Source: Agaricus subrufescens (Eukaryota; Basidiomycota; Agaricomycetes; Agaricales; Agaricaceae). Taken from it: a DNA stretch of 64,000 bases. Below are positions 1 to 11,177 of the stretch, piece after piece. The stretch spans positions 2,229,894 through 2,293,893 of the forward strand of contig CM057063.1 in assembly GCA_029945375.1 (NCBI GenBank). The letters run 5' to 3'. The notes below the pieces were generated by a model that was given only the letters and a program-made list of their open reading frames with translations, was not told the origin of the DNA and made no database searches. Numbering within the stretch: the first letter of the stretch is position 1; each line of letters starts with the position of its first letter. The position numbers and the translations under genes were made by a program.

Positions 1-1
1 C

Positions 2-2044
2 TTGAAGGGAGGTAAGGTACCAAAACCCTGGAAATGGACCACCTAAGAACAAAACGCCTTTGAAGCCATCAAGACCGCCATCACCAATGAACCAGTCCTA
101 GCTCTACCTGATAATGAAGGAAAATTCAGACTCAAAACTGATGCATCTAACATAGGAATTGGAGCAGTTCTATCTCAAGAACAAGAAGGAAAATGGCACC
201 CAGTTGCCTTCATGTCCAAGGCCCTCACTGACACGGAAAAGAACTACAGAATCTACGACAAAGAACTCCTCGCCATTGTCAAAGCAATCAAGAATTGGAG
301 ACACTACCTACTAGACGCCAAACACCAATTTGAAATCTGGACTGATCACAAAAACCTCAAATACTTCCATGAACCACAAAAGCTAAACGCCCACCAAGCC
401 AGATGGTATCTCATGCTCCAAGAATACAATTACTTGCTCCGACACATCCCCGGCAAAACAAACGTCAAGGCCAATATTCTATCCAGACTCTTCTGACATG
501 AATCCCCTGAAGAAGAAACCCAAACCAAGATGTTCAAAGACCGCATAATCCTATGAACCCTATCGGAGATCCCCACCTCACTAGAAACCACCATGCTCCT
601 GAACCGAAACTTCTCCATCTCCACAGCCCCAGATACCCTAAAACAGATCAGAAACTCCACTCATCAAGAACACCGCGTTACTCAAGAAAGAAACAAAAGA
701 CCCGACCAATTCTGGGAAGAAAATGGCGTCACCTATCGAAACGGAAAAATCTATGTACCAGACGAACCCAGACTCCAAGAATCTATACTCCTGGACCACC
801 ACAATCCACCTGACATTGGACATCCCAGATCTTACCACATGCTCGAACTCATAAAACGAACCTTCTGGTGGCCCACAATCAAAACGGACATCAAAAGATT
901 TGTAAAAGGATGTACTGAATGCCAGAAGAACAAGATTAACCAACAACCTGGTCACACGTCCCTAAAACCATTACCAATCCCTGAAGCACCATGGCAAGAA
1001 ATATCCATAGACATGATAGGACCCCTACCTAAATCCGAGGACCACGATGCCATACTTGTGATAGTTGATTGCTTCTCTAAAATGATCCACCTCATCCCCA
1101 CCGAAACCTCTCTCATGTCAAAACAACTAGCCAAAATCTACAAGAAAGACATCTGGCACATACATGGAATTCCAAAGTGCATCATTAGCAACAGAGGACC
1201 TCAGTTTGCTTCCAAATTCATGAAAGAACTATGCTACGCCCTAGGAATCAAAAGGAACCTGTCCACTGCCTACCACCCCCAAACTGACAGACAAACCGAA
1301 AGGATTAACCAAGAAGTGGAATCTTATCTGCGAAGCTTTGTCAATTACAAACAAAACAATTGGGCAAAATGGCTTCCCACCACTGAATTCCAATATAACG
1401 ACAAAACCCACGCCGCAACTAAACAAACCCTGTTCTTCCTCACTTATGGAATCCACCCTTGGAAAGGAAATCTAACCGTTAACTCGGACAACCCCCTGGT
1501 CAATGATTTCACCTCGGAATTAGCCAAAACCCGAAACGAAGCACGAGCAGCACTAGAAGAATACAATTCCACCATGTCTGAATGCAGGAATCTGAAGCAG
1601 CAAAAGAATCCCTTATTCAATGGAGACTTTGTCTTCCTAGAAGCAACAAATGTACAATCAAACCGCCCTTTGGGAAAATTTGATAACAAGCGATATGGAC
1701 CCTTCGAATTTTTGGAACCCATTGGCAAGACATCTTTCCACCTAAAATTACCTGAAACCTGGGCCATACATGACATTTTCCACTCCTCACTTCTCACCAA
1801 ATTCAATGAACCCAAATTCAACTGTCAAAAGACTCCACCTCCACCCCCACCAGACATTATTAATAATGAGGAAGAATACAAAGTAGAGGAAATCCACGGA
1901 CATAGGACGAAAGGCCAAGGAACTCAATACCTGGTACACTGGAAAGGATACGACAACTCCGAGGATACGTGGCAATCAGCAACTGACCTTGAGAACATAC
2001 AGGATCTCCTGTCCAAATATAGGAAACATAACAACCTTCTATGA
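2..2044 (+). pseudogene. Ty3/gypsy chromovirus pol relic (RNase H, integrase, chromodomain)
   Basis: This is the 3' part of a pol polyprotein in one reading frame; the 5' part lies outside the window. In order it shows the end of reverse transcriptase and RNase H (TDAS, then TDHKNL), the integrase H2C2 zinc region (GHPRSYH, then CTEC, about 810-930), the integrase core and a C-terminal chromodomain (LVHWKGY, about 1870-2020). In-frame stops lie at 44-46 (TAA), 494-496 (TGA) and 554-556 (TGA). The second catalytic aspartate of integrase reads Asn (ISNRGPQF instead of the usual SDRGPQF), and the conserved glycine of the HPQTDGQTE block reads Arg. The element is therefore dead. Chromodomain integrases are typical of chromoviruses, which target heterochromatin. 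Domain assignment is firm; element family is inferred. Confidence 0.93.
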
Positions 2045-2109
2045 CATAAAAAGAAAACCCACAGCCCAACCACCGGTATAGCATCGTCTATTGGTTCGAA
2101 GAAGACATC

Positions 2110-2508
2110 ATGAGCACCCAGAACACCGCTGAAACCACCACCATCACCCCTGAGCAAGAGGCTTACCATAACCTCATCATCAACTCTTTCCAGAGCTCTG
2201 CCAAACGAGAGCTCATCGAGATCTACAGCGCAGTGACAGACGTAGACAACAGATATGCTCACACCTATGTCCCACTCATCTACAATTGACCAAAAGGGGT
2301 AGAAGCCCTGACCCAGCAGGAGAAGGATCACATGGTAAAAGTTATGAGGAAAGAGAGGCAGTTGATCAAGAAGATCATGAGAAAGCTACAGATGATGGAA
2401 GAGGAATTGAAAGATCTCACCGAGGAGATAAACCCGAATGCCCATGGATGGGCCGCAAACGGAACATGGGAGAGCGGATGGGAAGCACCGGCCAATGAAA
2501 ACAACTAG
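2110..2508 (+). pseudogene. Extra ORF downstream of pol in the Ty3 element, interrupted
   Basis: An ATG-initiated frame starts 65 bases after the pol stop and runs to a TAG at 2506-2508, broken only by a TGA at 2287-2289. The N-terminal half is polar. The second half is charged and helical (KVMRKERQLIKKIMRKL), which suggests a coiled coil. I do not recognise it. It lies between the chromodomain and the LTR, a position where most Ty3 elements have no ORF, so it is probably an element-specific accessory gene. The single stop could have been a CGA arginine codon. Confidence 0.5.
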
Positions 2509-2636
2509 CAACAGTAGGCATTGCCTAATAGGGAGGAGGAAATAATATAAAATCAAACTGTTTGTCTCCTTTTTGCTATCAAAATCTCCCCACCATTTCC
2601 TACTCAAAGTACATTCCCCTCCTTGAAGCTTTAGTT

Positions 2637-3542
2637 ATGGACTCTTCCCTCCCACCACACATCCACGCCCTCTTTGATCAACGCCCTCACGAGGACTATC
2701 TCACCTCCGTCTACAACATCAACGAACACCGCACTCATCTCCTCCAACTCCTACACTCTCTTGGATATGTCTGAAACCTAGGAAGAAACCTGCATGAAAC
2801 CGCCACCAACATTCACACCACTTGTCTTAACGCTGTCCAACCCATCCGCACTGTTGTAGGACACGATGATGAACTCCACAAGGAATTTGGTACTATATTG
2901 AAGAACCTCGGACACATCATCCCCATGAATGTCAAATATTGTGCTCACCAAATCTGTGTCGGCATCATAAATCATCTCAGCTCCCTTCCCAATGTAGGAA
3001 ATGAACAAACCTGAAGTGCCGCCAAACGAATGATCAAGACCTATCAGAAGTTTGCCCCTACCAGACCCACCACCCCTGAGCCACCCAAGGAACCCGAAGA
3101 ACCACTTCCCATCCCCAACTACACCACTGTCATGCATGATTGCATAGACAAAGACCCTGACAAGGAAAACCGTCCCCCAGCACCAACCAAACAAGTTAAA
3201 GTTAGCAACATTTGCAAACCCAACATCTTAGACGAAATGATTAAATTGAAAACATACCTCCAAGGTATCCCCCCTTTCCCTAAACCAGTTGAATTCTCCC
3301 TCCCCTTCAACTATACCTTTGCGCATCCTGGAGAAATTGAACACTGACCCGCCTATTGGACAGTCATCTTATCCGCCCTGTTGATGAACTTCAGAACAGA
3401 GGACAAATACAGAGGCAAACAACTTCGCTTCATCAAGGCAGGCAATGACAATGCTCCTCACTTCATTGGTTTCAACGAGAAAACCAATAAATGGATGATA
3501 TCTGACAAGAAGGCCAAATTGTCCATCAATCTCACTGATTGA
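2637..3542 (+). pseudogene. Second extra ORF of the Ty3 element, interrupted by TGA stops
   Basis: One frame from ATG 2637 stays coding-like for about 900 bases and is cut by TGA codons at 2772, 3012, 3345 and 3540. It has a proline-rich central segment (about 3060-3190) and a hydrophilic C-terminus. No transmembrane segment or signal peptide is visible, so I do not call it an envelope gene. It ends just before a purine-rich stretch (AGAGGGTGA) that abuts the LTR and is a good polypurine tract. Function unknown. All four stops being TGA fits decay of CGA codons. Confidence 0.5.
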
Positions 3543-4111
3543 TGCTTCTCACTACTCGAAGCCTGAACAGAGGGTGATGTTACGATCTATTTCTGTTATC
3601 GTCCCCCTGACCCAGGACCATATGCTACCACTTCCTTATCTGTGTACTTGTCTCCCATGTTTACTCAGCACTGTTCCCACCATTAGTCAGACACCTCGGG
3701 TACACTTACTCAGCCCAACTTTCCATTTCTATTATTAGGTGATCAACTCTTCTATAAGTAGTGTAGTTATACTCTGTATGTCTTTACACTTTACCAACCT
3801 GCTATATTCCCTTATCGCCCTCAAGTCTTTGCCTTAAGTTGCAACCTGAGCTAATCACTATAAGGTCATAACAAAGAGGTCTCTATTCAGTTGAGACTTG
3901 TTTCACATTTCTATTCTACCCCTATTTTTATTTAAAACTTAATTGAGACTATTACTTTCACTTTCTTTCTGACTTATTCTCCCCACAAACCACACTCAAG
4001 ACTTGGTGTACAGTATTTCAAAGGGTTGCATTCACATTTGATTTTATATTTTTATATTTTATCTTTCCACATTTACACCAATCTAGTCTCTTCAACTAGG
4101 GATTGAGGATC

Positions 4112-4942
4112 TTTTTTTTTTTTTAAATCAAATGATTTATATACCGGCGCCCGATCGCAGTCCGGTCCTACTACATACATGCAATAGAATTATTTAAGGA
4201 GAAAGAGAGAAATCCCTAAACCCAAGACGTCATGCCGCCTTCCAGCTCAAACTATGCATCCTCCATGGCAGGGCTCCAGCAGGTCGCAAGGAAAATGAGG
4301 TCGGTATTCCTTCCCCAGATCGAGACAGAGACACGCCCATCAGAACTTAAACACCAGACCAGGCCTCTTTCCAGGCAAGGTCTCGCCCCTTCGCCCGCCC
4401 TCTAAGACCACTAAGGGAATATCATCCCGAAGTCCCGGGGTTTCACCCCCCATAAGTGTCAGTTGTTCTATCCGCCAGAAGCCCGGTGGGGAGTACCCAG
4501 CTTAACCCAGCAGCATCGACGAGACACCGCCCCCAGACCCCAGTCACCCATCGAGACCCCAGAGACAGCAGAACCCGGAACTACAACACTCACCCTTCCA
4601 GAGGGACCCCAACCCAGTGTGTCCCGAAAAGCCACTCTCCTACTCAGGTGAAAACCGCACATGAATCTCTTCCGGCGGCTCCTCGAACAAATATATCCAT
4701 GGATTATCCTCGAGGTAGACAAGGACCTCCGTGAGGGTCATAAACCGCTCTTGACATCTGGCCCGCACGAGCGCTTTGCACTCGTTAAGTAAATGATCAC
4801 GGGTCTGGTTTGCACCAGACCAGCAATAGTGGCAGTAGGCGGTGATAGAATCGCCCACTTTAAAACGAATCCTGTACTCGGCAGTAGGCCCGTGGTTCAG
4901 GATGAGTCTCGTGGCCCTCGCACACATGCGGGGCTCGTTGAT
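4112..4942 (-). mobile_element. 5'-truncated LINE (non-LTR retrotransposon) inserted in the LTR
   Basis: The insert starts on the plus strand with a T-run (4112-4124), which is the poly(A) tail of a minus-strand element. It is flanked by a perfect 16 bp direct repeat at 4096-4111 and 4943-4958. The minus-strand frame 4640-4927 encodes the C-terminal tail of a LINE reverse transcriptase polyprotein, including LILNHGPT and a CHYC...H...C zinc-knuckle pattern. The 5' end, with endonuclease and reverse transcriptase, is absent, as expected from incomplete reverse transcription. Nesting dates it after the Ty3 insertion. Confidence 0.88.
4640..4927 (-). pseudogene. LINE reverse transcriptase C-terminal fragment
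   Basis: About 95 codons remain open. The segment has the Arg/His-rich entry (ARATRLILNHGPT) followed by Cys-x2-Cys...His...Cys and a polar tail, as at the end of fungal Tad1/L1-type ORF2 proteins. No catalytic reverse transcriptase motif is present. Confidence 0.75.
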
Positions 4943-5158
4943 CTAGGGATTGAGGATCAAGACTCCAAGGCAAGGTTGAAGGAGGAGAGAAAGGAATGTA
5001 ACCTGTGACTTGTAACCCTTGGGTCAAAGACCTTTCTCTACTCAGTCACTCATTCCTCCCTCAGTAATAGATATTTAAATGTTGTAACACTGACTCTGTT
5101 TTCTATTAGAGGGAATGATAATTGGCAAAAATATTTAAGAACCCTATTTTAAAATCTA

Positions 5159-6523
5159 TTAGTTCTTAGAGAATTCTATCCCCAACTCTTTTAAATCATC
5201 CTCTGTGGACCAAGTAGGCAACTCTATCCCCAGCCTCCTAATGACATCTTTTCTGAAAAAAGATGCATAACATACTCTATACCCACTGTCCCAACCAGAA
5301 ACTGAGTGGGTCAATAGATTACCACAAAATTGAATAACTGTCCCAGGATTGTACTGGAGTATACAACCTAAGTCTGGAAGCTCCAGACTTGCAGTTTCAT
5401 AACTCCCCAGAGTTAGAACTTGATCATACCAGGACACATCACCTAGCTTATCCTTGTGTGGAGGAGTAACTCTATTTGTAATAGAAGTTATCCCAGAAAA
5501 AACAGAAGTCCAGGGCTTAGCAAAATCCTCAGTCCTTGGATTGCTCTGCAGTTTTGAAAGAGCTAGATTGGCTGCTCTATAAAGGGATGGATGTGTCATT
5601 GAAAGAAGGTGGTTTAGGAATATTTGAGTGGGACCTATTTCTTCTAACCACTCCCTTACCCCAGAATCCGTGTTCTTCCGCATAGAAATAGATGCATTAA
5701 TATTTGCATTAGGATCATTCTAAAAGGTAGTAGTAGATTTAGTATTCAGGATGTAATAGATAGTAAAAAACATACCCCATGACCCTTAGCATACCATCCT
5801 GGAGAAAATGTCTCTGTCCCCTTCACTAATGATGCACCAGGCCCAGTATCTCTAAAAGAGGCTGGATTGGTTCTCCAATTAGAACCAGAGATTGACTTCA
5901 CCATCATGGGATGGAGTTTTTCAGTAGCCTTAAGAAGTTCATCCTACAGATATTGAAAGGAATAAATACATATACCATGACAATCAAATCAATAACTCAC
6001 CTGGTGTACTTTTGAAACAATTCCTGGCAAATACCAGACCAGAATCCGCCCAAGGCCATCAACAATAATGGCAGGTTCAGTTAGTTTCCCTACCCTCATA
6101 GTAGCAGGTATCATAGAATGAGGCAATATTGATAAAATATCAATATCTATAAGTACTGTGTATAAGATTAATGAGAATGATTGATTATTTTATAGGACCA
6201 GTAGTTTTAAAAAAACTCACTTCTATTGTTTATTGCCTGGTAGAGAACCTTTACCATGAGGCTTTTGTCCTCAGCCTCTGTTTTCCTGGGCCTCCTGGTA
6301 GCGCCAGTGAGTTCATTCTTTACAAGACTACAAAGTATTCAGTTATACAGTTGTCAGATAACGGAGGGACAGCTTACTGTGAGTTTTCTTTCATATATTC
6401 TGCCCTCCTCCTAAGGGCAAATGACATTTCCGCCCTATGCCTCTCCTCTTGCCCCAACTGTTTTTTCTTGGTGCGGCTGCGCAATCGTTTGTTCTTTCCA
6501 TCACTGGTAATGATTCTAGTCAT
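5159..6523 (-). CDS. TET/JBP-family 2-oxoglutarate/Fe(II) DNA dioxygenase
   Basis: My model has five exons: 6378-6523, 6221-6327, 6001-6155, 5776-5943 and 5159-5719. They total 1137 bases (378 aa) with all phases agreeing and GT-AG introns of 50-65 bp. The start is an ATG before a basic segment (KRLRSRTKKK). The last exon carries the double-stranded beta-helix signature: HKD (the HxD iron ligands) after TNRVTPP, then the distal His in LLTHSV and a 2-oxoglutarate-binding Arg in GYRVCYASF. Family members oxidise 5-methylcytosine in DNA. In mushrooms they are expanded and often travel with KDZ-class transposons, but I see no KDZ transposase here. The gene abuts a heavily decayed retroelement. 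All catalytic residues expected from the motif are present, so it may be active. Exact start is less certain than the rest. Confidence 0.85.
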
Positions 6524-7508
6524 AGTGATAACAAGGCAACGTAGGCAGGGGAGAATAGAAGCGACAGAAGTGCAGGCAAAGGAAGATAGAAGCAACAGAA
6601 GTGTTCGGGTACAAAAGTTGAACCTTTAATGTCATGTGATTTAGTGTACTAATGGATCGATCACGATTTTCAACAATTTCAGGGCTGGAATTGCGGGGAG
6701 GTGTCGCTTCGGCTGGTGATCTTCATGCTCCGAGGGATTTTGGTGATATGTATGTAGTTTTTCTTTTGTTTCTTAGTTTTTTGTTTTACATTGATTTGTA
6801 GGGTGACATCATTGCTTGGATTACAACAGGATGCCGCTCACACGATGTCAACGACAGATGTCAAATGTCTGGTTCTACGTGCTCGTGAGTATTTCACTGC
6901 CTCAGACCATGCATACCTACAGAGAACATGTCCAGAAACACAAAGAACCTATTGGCCTGTCCTTTCACAATGTCAGCTCGTGGTTCCTGAATTGTCTAAT
7001 AATTTCTCATCAAATGCTTGCTATGCACTGGGCTACCAGAAAAACGAGGAGCCCGCTGCGGGCCTATTTCCCGCGTGATTGCCCGCGTCCACCAATATAG
7101 TCCACATGGGCAGGGAAAGTCCACAGGCAGCCCGCGTTAGCAAGAGAGTCCCGTGCCCAGTCCGCGTTGGTCCCTGGCCTGCGTCCAGCCCCCATCCTAG
7201 TCCACAAATGTAATTTAGGTGGGTAACTTCGCCCTAATGACACGAGTACGACTTGAATTGAACCACTATACACTGGCTCTTGGACCTGAACCACCACGTG
7301 GTCAGGTGAGCAGCCCTCCGCCCAGAGGTAGCTGCAGCGAGTATACCCAGACGAGGTCCTCGCCGACTCCAAATGTGAGTCCCCTGTCTAGCAGGGACCC
7401 AAGCAAAGCTGCGAACCTAATAGGTGCAGGGCCAGAGCGACATGGGTAACATGGAGCCCAAAGGTATAAAACCAAAAGTTGTGAGGAAAGATACATCTAC
7501 AACACCGC
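6524..7508. other. Intergenic region, no supported gene
   Basis: This holds the upstream region of the TET/JBP gene and of the plus-strand gene at 7509. Short overlapping frames around 6790-7100 show no recognisable domain or consistent splice sites. A TATA box is annotated separately near the right end. Confidence 0.5.
7465..7470 (+). promoter_or_regulatory. TATA box of the 7509 gene
   Basis: TATAAA lies 39 bases before the ATG at 7509, a spacing plausible for a fungal core promoter with a short leader. Confidence 0.5.
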
Positions 7509-8267
7509 ATGTCAACTGAGATGCCATCCTCCAACGGCAGCATACCCCCCTCTGTGGAGAAACCGAACACCCTCATCTCATCCCCTCTGCCCAAAACACC
7601 GACGCCCATGAGCCGGAAGAGGAAGGCTCCCTGCTACAGCAGCCCCATCCCGCCTAAAGTTCAGATCCTTAACAACTTCAGACCGGAGCCCAACACCCCA
7701 TGCGAACACGACTTCTGGATCACCGTATGGCACAACGGCGACAGAGTGAGTAAGGCCAGTACGATCGCAACCTACACCGCTCTAGCAGTCTACAAGAGCA
7801 TAGGACACGAAGTTATATGCAGGGTCCAGGAAAACAAAGCGATGTCCATGATTTACGATGACGACCCACTGTGGTTCAAGGTCACACTCTCCCTGCCACC
7901 GAGAGCAGCCGCTGAACTCCTGACAACCACGTCAGTCAAGTCAATCTGCGCGGTGGTAATATTCGCACCCTTCCCATGCACCACGCAGGTCATCAACGTC
8001 TCTGACCTCGAGGAGTGGCAAGAGGCTTCCGGAAATGCTGGAGAGTTTAGAGCGAGGACGGTAGTGAAGAACGGGAGGCCCTACACCTGGAGTTTGAGAA
8101 AGTCGATGAGCCTCAACCAGAGTGTGGCTCAGCCTGTTTCGAAACGTGTTTTGGAAGATTCAATTAATGATAACATCCGAGATGCTGATCTTGCTGATAA
8201 ACACGGTGCATCGAAGAAAAAAAGGCAGGAAAAAGATCAACATCGAACGGCAGACGTTGTATCTTAG
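7509..8267 (+). CDS. Unrecognised 252-aa protein, single exon
   Basis: An uninterrupted 252-codon frame starts at an ATG placed 39 bases after a TATA box. The N-terminal 55 residues are Ser/Pro-rich and contain a basic patch (SRKRKAP) that could be a nuclear signal. The middle (about residues 70-175) alternates hydrophobic and polar residues like a small globular alpha/beta domain (HDFWITVWHNGD). The C-terminus is highly charged with a second basic cluster (KKKRQEKD). I do not recognise a family. It could be a host gene or the first ORF of a retroelement, but no Cys-His zinc knuckle or downstream polymerase is visible. Confidence 0.6.
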   Translation: MSTEMPSSNGSIPPSVEKPNTLISSPLPKTPTPMSRKRKAPCYSSPIPPKVQILNNFRPEPNTPCEHDFWITVWHNGDRVSKASTIATYTALAVYKSIGHEVICRVQENKAMSMIYDDDPLWFKVTLSLPPRAAAELLTTTSVKSICAVVIFAPFPCTTQVINVSDLEEWQEASGNAGEFRARTVVKNGRPYTWSLRKSMSLNQSVAQPVSKRVLEDSINDNIRDADLADKHGASKKKRQEKDQHRTADVVS

Positions 8268-9870
8268 CCTTTGGAAAACAAAACCATTGGGGTTTCATGT
8301 TCTACTTGGGCAATGGCCACATCACTAACATAAATTGAGAATCTATAATCCTCCGGCATGCAGCCCACCTGGCACGAACTTAGTGATTGCACCTGGTATT
8401 ATGGTGATAATCAGACATACCGTTGACGTGAAGGACCTGCACAGTCATCATGTTCGAATCGCTAGAAGCGAGGAAGACATACGCCAGGCTAGATAGTAGG
8501 TTATTATGCCAGTAGGTGGTGCGCCCAAACTGACACTCACACTTTGGACAAGCTGATAGCCTTTTGTGCTTCATATGTACTAATTACCTCCAATGGCTCC
8601 CGTTTACTTGCCACACCTATGCAAAGTGCCCTTAACATAGGAAGAAATAACAAGGATGAACAAGCTTACCTTAGCCGCTTGCTGTGTGTGACCTTGTTGA
8701 ATAACAAGCCATTCCAACCTCAACTTCTGGGCAGCACGCTCCAACGACTTTTCCTCGATATGCGCTCAACCCATAGACTGTAGATCTCCGCGGGGATTTC
8801 TGACACGCCACTTTGGTTAGCTGGATCAATCACTGTAGAAAGCGGAAGAGTACATACTGGTTGCTGTTATAGAGAATGAAGACATAGGCTGTCGTCAACT
8901 CTATGTGTCCAGGTTGCCCATGCGTATGGTCAAATAAATTTAAACTTCCATCTTTGTGAGTCATTCTACCGTCAGTGTGACAATATCCTGTAAATAAACT
9001 CAAGGATTGAAGCACAGGAGCATAGATGTGAGCCTCACGGTAATGCTTAAGATATAGTAGGAAGATGACCGAAGCATTAATTGCTTCTCCCTTCTCTGCC
9101 CTCCGGCTTGTCAAACGGGGAAGTGTCACCTAGTCCGGGACGGAAACTGTGGGTTACAAGCCTGTTGATAGCCTGGTATAACACCCCATTAAAGGAATAC
9201 AGGACAAGTTTTGAGCGCTTCGAATCATGATAGAGTGAAAACTACACACCTCTTTCCATTTGACGAGAAGTATGCAGAGTATTTATGACACACTTCTGAC
9301 AAAAATTGGGTGGGAACAGGATCATTAGATGTGGAACAGCGCTGAACCTGGCGCAGCTTCCGCTGAACACAATCAAGCCATGGTTGCGCCAGCATATCCA
9401 AAAGCCCGCCGGTGCCTCATCAGCCAACCTCTTCTCTACGTCATCTCTATGTTTGCTAGCCTCGGCATTTCCTTGTGAGTGGCCTCTTCTGCTCCATCTC
9501 GTGTCGTTTGACCAGACCTGTGTAGTTTGGATATGACCAAGGGTCAGATTTCTCGTTGCCAACTATGCTTTACCAGGTTTATATCCGGGGTTATGTCTAG
9601 CATTATTACCGCCCCTCACCCGACTGAGAACCATTATTCAAATGTTTGTCCGTTGCAGCATGATGATGATGAAAAGCGCTAAACTACTGAGCAAGAGAGA
9701 ATCGCTTATATATAGATCCGGGTGTCTTTATAAAAATGTATACAATCGTCTTATTACCTAGTCAGAAGAGCATGCCGGGTACCTTTCAGGTCTTTATTGT
9801 CTGAATCAAGTAAAAGAGGCAAGAAGCATCCGCGCGGAAGATTTGAGAATTCTTGATATTCCCTATTATC
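8268..9870. other. No supported gene; isolated open frames only
   Basis: A minus-strand frame at 8830-9129 (from a possible acceptor) and another around 9242-9562 look mildly protein-like but have no domain I know and no consistent joining. They may be exon relics. Confidence 0.35.
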
Positions 9871-9874
9871 ACAG

Positions 9875-9904
9875 CAAACTAACGGTATTAATACCGTTAG
9901 TTTG
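9875..9904. repeat. 30 bp perfect palindrome
   Basis: The sequence reads CAAACTAACGGTATT followed directly by its exact reverse complement, centred on the TTAA at 9888-9891. There is no spacer, so the DNA could form a 15 bp cruciform arm. It lies in gene-free DNA. Confidence 0.9.
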
Positions 9905-11175
9905 TGAACATGTAGCCTGTGCAATTCCAACCTTAATCATGCAGCCTCCTTCCACCGCTCTCTCCATATTCCTGAAACATGACTTTTGGGCTGACATTCA
10001 ACAAGCCGAATATGCTTCGGGGACGAAACACTAAAAGGTACATGGTTGCGAGTCGTTCCCGGGTAGCAAGATGAGTAAGACTGCACATACCGGGCAGTAT
10101 GCTGATTTGTTTGTCTGTGCGTTATGGTCCATTCATGTACAATTTCATAAGTTAATAACGATATGTCGACAACCTCCTTGATTACCAGTTCTTCCTATGC
10201 AACTGTCAAGGTGGGGTCTTCCCTAGTATATGTTCTATCGGAATCACTGTGGTGTGGCTGACTCTTCATTTAGGTGACGGGAGACATCAGGAAAAAAAGA
10301 GTTTTAGTTAATTCAGAGTTGTCAACGGATGTACCATTATAGGCGATCTTTGCTGGGATCATACCGTCCTAGATCTCCACTCTAACCAATCCACGAAAAG
10401 TCACCACTGAGACGGACGGATCCCGCCCTTCCATTGGGATATGGTGAAAGAGTAGTCGTGAACATTCGAACAAGCACGAGATTGGGCATCACAAAGATCG
10501 GCAGGCCCTTGCGGTTAGAATGGACTGGGTGGTAGTCCTAGAATCAAAGTGAGAACTGACGCTAACAGTTTATTTGGATCAATGACACATGTATAATGCC
10601 ACCAATCCGACTGTCCACCAGCTCAAGAAAAAGTGGAAGACAAGATAAGGGACAAAGTGAGAAGCAAAGAGACGGCGACAATTTGAAAATATTGGCATGG
10701 GGAGGCAACTCTTTGGACTAGACTTCCGACAATAGAGGATTGCGATAGAGGCCTGCAAAGTGCTCTGGGTGCCAGGGAGGCATTTGAAGCGAGGGAAACC
10801 TGAAACAACGTAGTGGCGTTACTGCATGTCGAAAGCACGGGATCTCGGGGAGATATGAGAGAGGAGTAGTGCTCGTTGTGAGGCAGACAAGGCAGGCAGA
10901 TGAGGTTCTGGCAAAGTTGCTGAGAGAGGGTGTGCAGAAAGAGAGCGAACTTAGAGAGGTGTGGCTACAGAACGACTGTCGATGAGATTCCCGATGAATC
11001 GGATCAATCTGATCGGCCGCATTGGACCGAGTCTCGTATTTCCCCATCAACCTTGCGTCAACCCTTTTCTTGTCGTTGCTGCTGTCACCATAGCCGGACT
11101 CGGGACGGTGTATAAACGGTATTGTGGTGAGTTTGTTAGTGCGTGCTTCAAAAACGAGTAGCTCATGCTGAATGT
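9905..11175. other. No supported gene
   Basis: No frame with a recognisable domain or convincing exon structure. Several overlapping short frames occur on both strands. Confidence 0.4.
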
Positions 11176-11177
11176 CC

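Larger units (their letters stand above)
3578..5089 (+). mobile_element. 3' LTR of the Ty3 element, interrupted by a LINE
   Basis: The repeat begins TGTTAC and ends GTAACA, a perfect 6 bp terminal inversion in the usual TG...CA form. It is preceded directly by a polypurine tract at about 3569-3577. Removing the LINE and one copy of its target duplication (847 bases) leaves about 665 bp, a normal LTR length. The 5' LTR lies outside the window, so the ends cannot be confirmed by comparison. Confidence 0.75.

Noticed and set aside
4456..4734. Plus-strand frames of 60-90 aa inside the LINE insert
   Set aside because: They lie antisense within the truncated LINE, whose real coding strand is minus.
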